The notes under the pieces were generated by a model. The model saw only the letters and a program-made list of their open reading frames with translations. It ran no database searches and was not told where the DNA came from. From positions 1 through 8,029 of the forward strand of contig JABABY010000086.1 of assembly GCA_014237955.1 (NCBI GenBank): a DNA stretch of 8,029 bases, read 5' to 3'. The position numbers and the translations under genes were made by a program. This DNA comes from Planctomycetota bacterium (GTDB lineage Bacteria; Planctomycetota; Planctomycetia; Pirellulales; UBA7805). Below are positions 6,236-8,029 of this stretch, one piece after another (position 1 is the first letter of the stretch; each line of letters begins with the position of its first letter).

Positions 6236-7282
6236 TTATCGTGCCGGTTCGGACTGATTCAACACATCAATCAGTTGTCTAAGTCGACCTAGACTGCGCC
6301 GATTAAAATGAAAGGCGATGCGGTGGTGGTCCAACAGTTCGGGTTCATCCTGCTCTTCCTCTAAAGGACCACACTGCACAAAGGTTCCACTGGAAAGAAT
6401 ATCTTTGAAATGGACGTTGAGAAACTCGAGAGTCTCCTCGGTCAAAGGATATTGAAGGCGAAGGACGAGCTTGTTTTTAACATACCGCATACTGTGAAAC
6501 ATGCGGTAGAAGTTAAGTATTTCACAAATGGCTTCATCGGTGTTGTCGGTTAATGTATAGAGCGAAAGATCATCCGGAGAAATCATGCCCTCCTCAAGCA
6601 GGCGATTGCGGACAAACCCATCCCAATCTTGCCAGAACGTGGCACCGGGAGCATCTAAAAAAACGACCGGAACGAGATCCCGTTTTCCTGTTTGCAGAAG
6701 AGTAAGAACTTCCAGCCCCTCGTCCAGAGTTCCAAAGCCACCGGGTAGCAGACAGACTGCATCGCATTCTTTGACAAACATTAGCTTTCGTGTAAAAAAA
6801 TATTTCATATGAACCAATTTATGGTCACCACGAATGATCGGATTTGAATCTTGTTCAAACGGTAGCATAATGTTCAGGCCCATAGACTGTTCGCGTCCGG
6901 CTCCTCGGTGGCCAGCCTCCATAATGCCGCTTGCTGCCCCGGTAAGGACAAACCATCCCTCGGTAGCCATGCGCCGCCCGAAATCAATCGCCTGAATATA
7001 GGCAGGATCATCCGGTGGTGTTCGTGCCGATCCAAATACGGTTACGATCCTGTGCCCTCGATAAGGTGAAAAAACTTTGAAGGCATATCTCAATTCACGC
7101 AATGCACGACTGAGGATTTTCAAATCCCCTCGGCTGGTATTGTCGACACGCAGTTTCTCAGCCGAATCCTGAATTCTTTCAATCAGATCCCCGATCCGCT
7201 TTTCTGATTTGGGGTCATCGCTGCCCGGCGCATCGGGATATTCTTTGCCCTGAAACTCAGGGTGACTTCCTTTTTCCGACAC
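6236..7282 (-). CDS. LOG-family (TIGR00730-like) Rossmann-fold nucleotide phosphoribohydrolase homologue, long form
   Basis: Members of this family cleave nucleoside 5'-monophosphates at the N-glycosidic bond (cytokinin ribotides in LOG proteins, purine or pyrimidine monophosphates in bacterial relatives); many were once labelled lysine decarboxylases. From the GTG at 7282 the product has 348 residues. Residues about 78-260 hold the Rossmann core: VTVFGSART, TGAASGIMEAGHRGA, the RK pair in FFTRKLMF and the signature LPGGFGTLDEGLEVLTLLQTGK (PGGFGTLDE at 180-188). An N-terminal helical stretch (about 75 residues) and a C-terminal extension of about 90 residues make it longer than a typical LOG (about 190). 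It lacks a signal peptide. A GAGGAG site precedes the start; TTG at 7285 would add one residue. It is the upstream gene of a same-strand pair with the desulfurase, 126 bases away. Family confident; substrate unknown. Confidence 0.9.
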   Translation of the reverse strand: MSEKGSHPEFQGKEYPDAPGSDDPKSEKRIGDLIERIQDSAEKLRVDNTSRGDLKILSRALRELRYAFKVFSPYRGHRIVTVFGSARTPPDDPAYIQAIDFGRRMATEGWFVLTGAASGIMEAGHRGAGREQSMGLNIMLPFEQDSNPIIRGDHKLVHMKYFFTRKLMFVKECDAVCLLPGGFGTLDEGLEVLTLLQTGKRDLVPVVFLDAPGATFWQDWDGFVRNRLLEEGMISPDDLSLYTLTDNTDEAICEILNFYRMFHSMRYVKNKLVLRLQYPLTEETLEFLNVHFKDILSSGTFVQCGPLEEEQDEPELLDHHRIAFHFNRRSLGRLRQLIDVLNQSEPAR

Positions 7283-7290
7283 CAAAAGAA

Positions 7291-7296
7291 CTCCTC
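7291..7296 (-). promoter_or_regulatory. Strong ribosome binding site of the LOG-family gene
   Basis: GAGGAG on the minus strand lies eight bases before the GTG at 7282 and five before the TTG at 7285. The spacing favours GTG. Confidence 0.6.
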
Positions 7297-7431
7297 AATA
7301 AGAACACAATGAAACTACCAGCAGATTGACTACTTGTCGTTGAGCAGATTCTGCCCCCGTTTATACGAGGCAACCTAGGATTGAAGGCGCTAGAGAGCCT
7401 CGGATCCATTTTGATATTGTATGCTTCGGCC
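7297..7431. other. Intergenic DNA between the LOG-family gene and the terminator of the next gene
   Basis: No credible coding sequence is present. On the minus strand TATAAA occurs within CGTATAAACG (about 7360-7370), a possible -10 box for the LOG-family gene, and TACAAT occurs close to the terminator, but neither has a good -35 partner at 16-18 bases. The LOG-family promoter presumably lies here because a strong terminator sits just upstream. Confidence 0.35.
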
Positions 7432-7458
7432 AAAAAAAAACGGCGCCTTTTAGCGCCG
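7432..7458 (-). terminator. Rho-independent terminator of the 78-residue protein gene
   Basis: CGGCGC (7441-7446) and GCGCCG (7453-7458) form a perfect 6-bp GC-rich stem with a six-base loop. Read on the minus strand, the stem is followed at once by nine T (7440-7432). It begins 31 bases after the stop codon of the gene ending at 7490. On the plus strand the stem is followed by AATTTTT, so it may work weakly in both directions. Confidence 0.9.
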
Positions 7459-7489
7459 AATTTTTGAAGATTGTACTCAGTGCGTGTTA

Positions 7490-7726
7490 TCAGGCCGATG
7501 GGCGTCGAAAATGCTGATATGCCAGGATGACTTCATACAGATCCGTGGAAATAGTCACTTCGTCATTCGAAAAATCCTGAAGCCAAGTCCGATTGCTTTG
7601 GATCGCTTCAGCTAGAAGTGGAAAGATCTGGCCAAGCGAAACAGAAATAGAGTTTGATGTATGGTGATCAATTTCTGCATTATCGGCCTGTGGCCCATGA
7701 TAAACTTTGAGATGGTTGCTCTGCAT
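7490..7726 (-). CDS. Conserved-looking 78-residue hypothetical protein
   Basis: I do not recognise a named family. The 78-residue product is acidic to neutral, probably soluble, with no signal peptide, cysteines or membrane segment. The N-terminal third (residues 1-28) is polar and His/Asn-rich and looks flexible. Residues about 29-75 look like a small helical domain: VSLGQIFPLLAEAIQSN, then TWLQDFSNDEVTIS, then TDLYEVILAYQHF. It is a real gene by context: an AAGGGAG site lies six bases before the ATG, and a textbook terminator follows the stop. That makes it a single-gene transcription unit. The amphipathic, Trp- and Tyr-bearing C-terminal half suggests a protein-binding module, but this is a guess. 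I have an uncertified impression of similar short proteins in Planctomycetota. Confidence 0.75.
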   Translation of the reverse strand: MQSNHLKVYHGPQADNAEIDHHTSNSISVSLGQIFPLLAEAIQSNRTWLQDFSNDEVTISTDLYEVILAYQHFRRPSA

Positions 7727-7732
7727 CGTACA

Positions 7733-7739
7733 CTCCCTT
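7733..7739 (-). promoter_or_regulatory. Strong ribosome binding site of the 78-residue protein gene
   Basis: AAGGGAG on the minus strand lies six bases before the ATG at 7726. It is the best Shine-Dalgarno match in the window and argues against reading the overlapping minus-strand frame to the right (7680-7889) as the gene. Confidence 0.7.
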
Positions 7740-7799
7740 ACTCGGGCAACAGCCTCCCTGCTGTAGTGTTTCAGTTATCGACCGATGCAGTTGGTAACG

Positions 7800-7819
7800 T
7801 TCGGCTAAAATAGTCCGAA
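7800..7819. repeat. Imperfect inverted repeat upstream of the 78-residue protein gene
   Basis: TTCGGCTA (7800-7807) and TAGTCCGAA (7811-7819) are complementary apart from one bulged T, around an AAA centre. It lies about 74 bases upstream of the minus-strand ATG at 7726, a reasonable place for an operator or 5' leader hairpin. No regulator can be named. Confidence 0.3.
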
Positions 7820-7862
7820 TATTCAGTTTTCTCTGCAAGCGGTGCAAGCGTGGCATGAGAAT

Positions 7863-7890
7863 TTGACAAACAGGTACAGAAAAATTCAAT
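7863..7890 (+). promoter_or_regulatory. Candidate rightward promoter
   Basis: A perfect -35 TTGACA (7863-7868) is followed after 16 bases by TTCAAT (7885-7890), four of six matches to the -10 consensus. Transcription would start near 7897 and read toward the right edge. A near-palindrome AGTGCTAGTACT (7896-7907, one G/T mismatch pair) sits at the predicted start site. Confidence 0.4.
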
Positions 7891-7940
7891 CATGCAGTGC
7901 TAGTACTGATGCACCTTGTGTCTATTCTTGAAAGATCAAA

Positions 7941-8029
7941 TTGCTTTCCGGTGTATTTCAAAGTGAAAACGAGAAGGTGTTACACGTAAAAGATGATGTT
8001 TTTGATAAACATGGTCTTTATGAGGTTTT
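7941..8029 (+). CDS. Possible first codons of a gene leaving the right edge
   Basis: The frame is open from an upstream TGA at 7929 to the window end. Its translation (about 29 residues from TTG at 7941, or 17 from GTG at 7977) has a normal protein composition, for example QSENEKVLHVKDDVFDKHG. It lies shortly after the promoter candidate at 7863-7890. No strong ribosome binding site is seen (GAAAGA before the TTG is weak), and an overlapping frame with ATG at 7993 is also open to the edge but yields a hydrophobic, methionine-rich sequence. The segment is too short to assign any function. Confidence 0.3.
   Translation, partial: MLSGVFQSENEKVLHVKDDVFDKHGLYEV

Noticed and set aside
7680..7889. 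Minus-strand frame of up to 69 codons (TTG start) overlapping the start of the 78-residue gene
   Set aside because: No ribosome binding site precedes its TTG or the internal ATG, and its 3' part overlaps the better supported gene in another frame. A 40-codon frame from the ATG at about 7892 was rejected for the same lack of signals.
1..8029. Search by eye for tRNA, rRNA, CRISPR arrays, insertion-sequence ends, att sites, toxin-antitoxin or defence genes
   Set aside because: No cloverleaf, repeated spacer pattern, transposase motif, long terminal repeat or toxin-antitoxin-like gene pair was seen. The gene set is chromosomal metabolism.

Overview
The window is ordinary-density bacterial chromosome with a GC content near one half by eye. 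It carries housekeeping and biosynthetic genes, with no tRNA, rRNA, CRISPR, phage or insertion-sequence signal. Protein-level character suggests a Planctomycetota-like bacterium. The clues are a CysN fused to an APS-kinase-like domain, a stand-alone LpxA-type acyltransferase with an unusual tail, a selenocysteine-lyase-like cysteine desulfurase, a long Rossmann-fold LOG-family protein, and several non-ATG or Shine-Dalgarno-poor starts. This assignment rests on recognition from memory, not on a search, and is moderate at best.

Layout, left to right. (1) The 3' part of rsmG (16S rRNA m7G methyltransferase) runs in from the left edge on the + strand. (2) A well-formed promoter with a palindrome on its -35 box precedes a two-gene sulfate-activation operon, cysD and cysNC (+ strand, 8-base gap between the preferred starts and stops). 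(3) A perfect 10-bp hairpin lies between the convergent ends of cysNC and an lpxA-type gene (- strand). (4) A roughly 256-base divergent intergenic region separates lpxA from a small TPR-protein gene (+ strand). (5) That gene converges on a minus-strand pair: a LOG-family nucleotide hydrolase homologue followed by a cysteine desulfurase. (6) Further right, a 78-residue hypothetical protein (- strand) has a strong ribosome binding site and a textbook rho-independent terminator. (7) The last 170 bases hold a TTGACA-type promoter pointing right and probably the first codons of a gene that leaves the window.

Functionally, CysD with the GTPase part of CysNC makes adenylylsulfate (APS) from sulfate and ATP. 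The C-terminal domain should phosphorylate APS to PAPS, but its nucleotide-binding loop and neighbouring motifs look degraded, so the fusion may act as a sulfurylase with a non-catalytic or regulatory APS/PAPS-binding tail. This is the most interesting point in the window. The cysteine desulfurase provides sulfur from cysteine for cofactors but is not linked to cysDN by transcription. LpxA points to a lipid A type outer membrane. I found no convincing new multi-gene defence or mobile system here.
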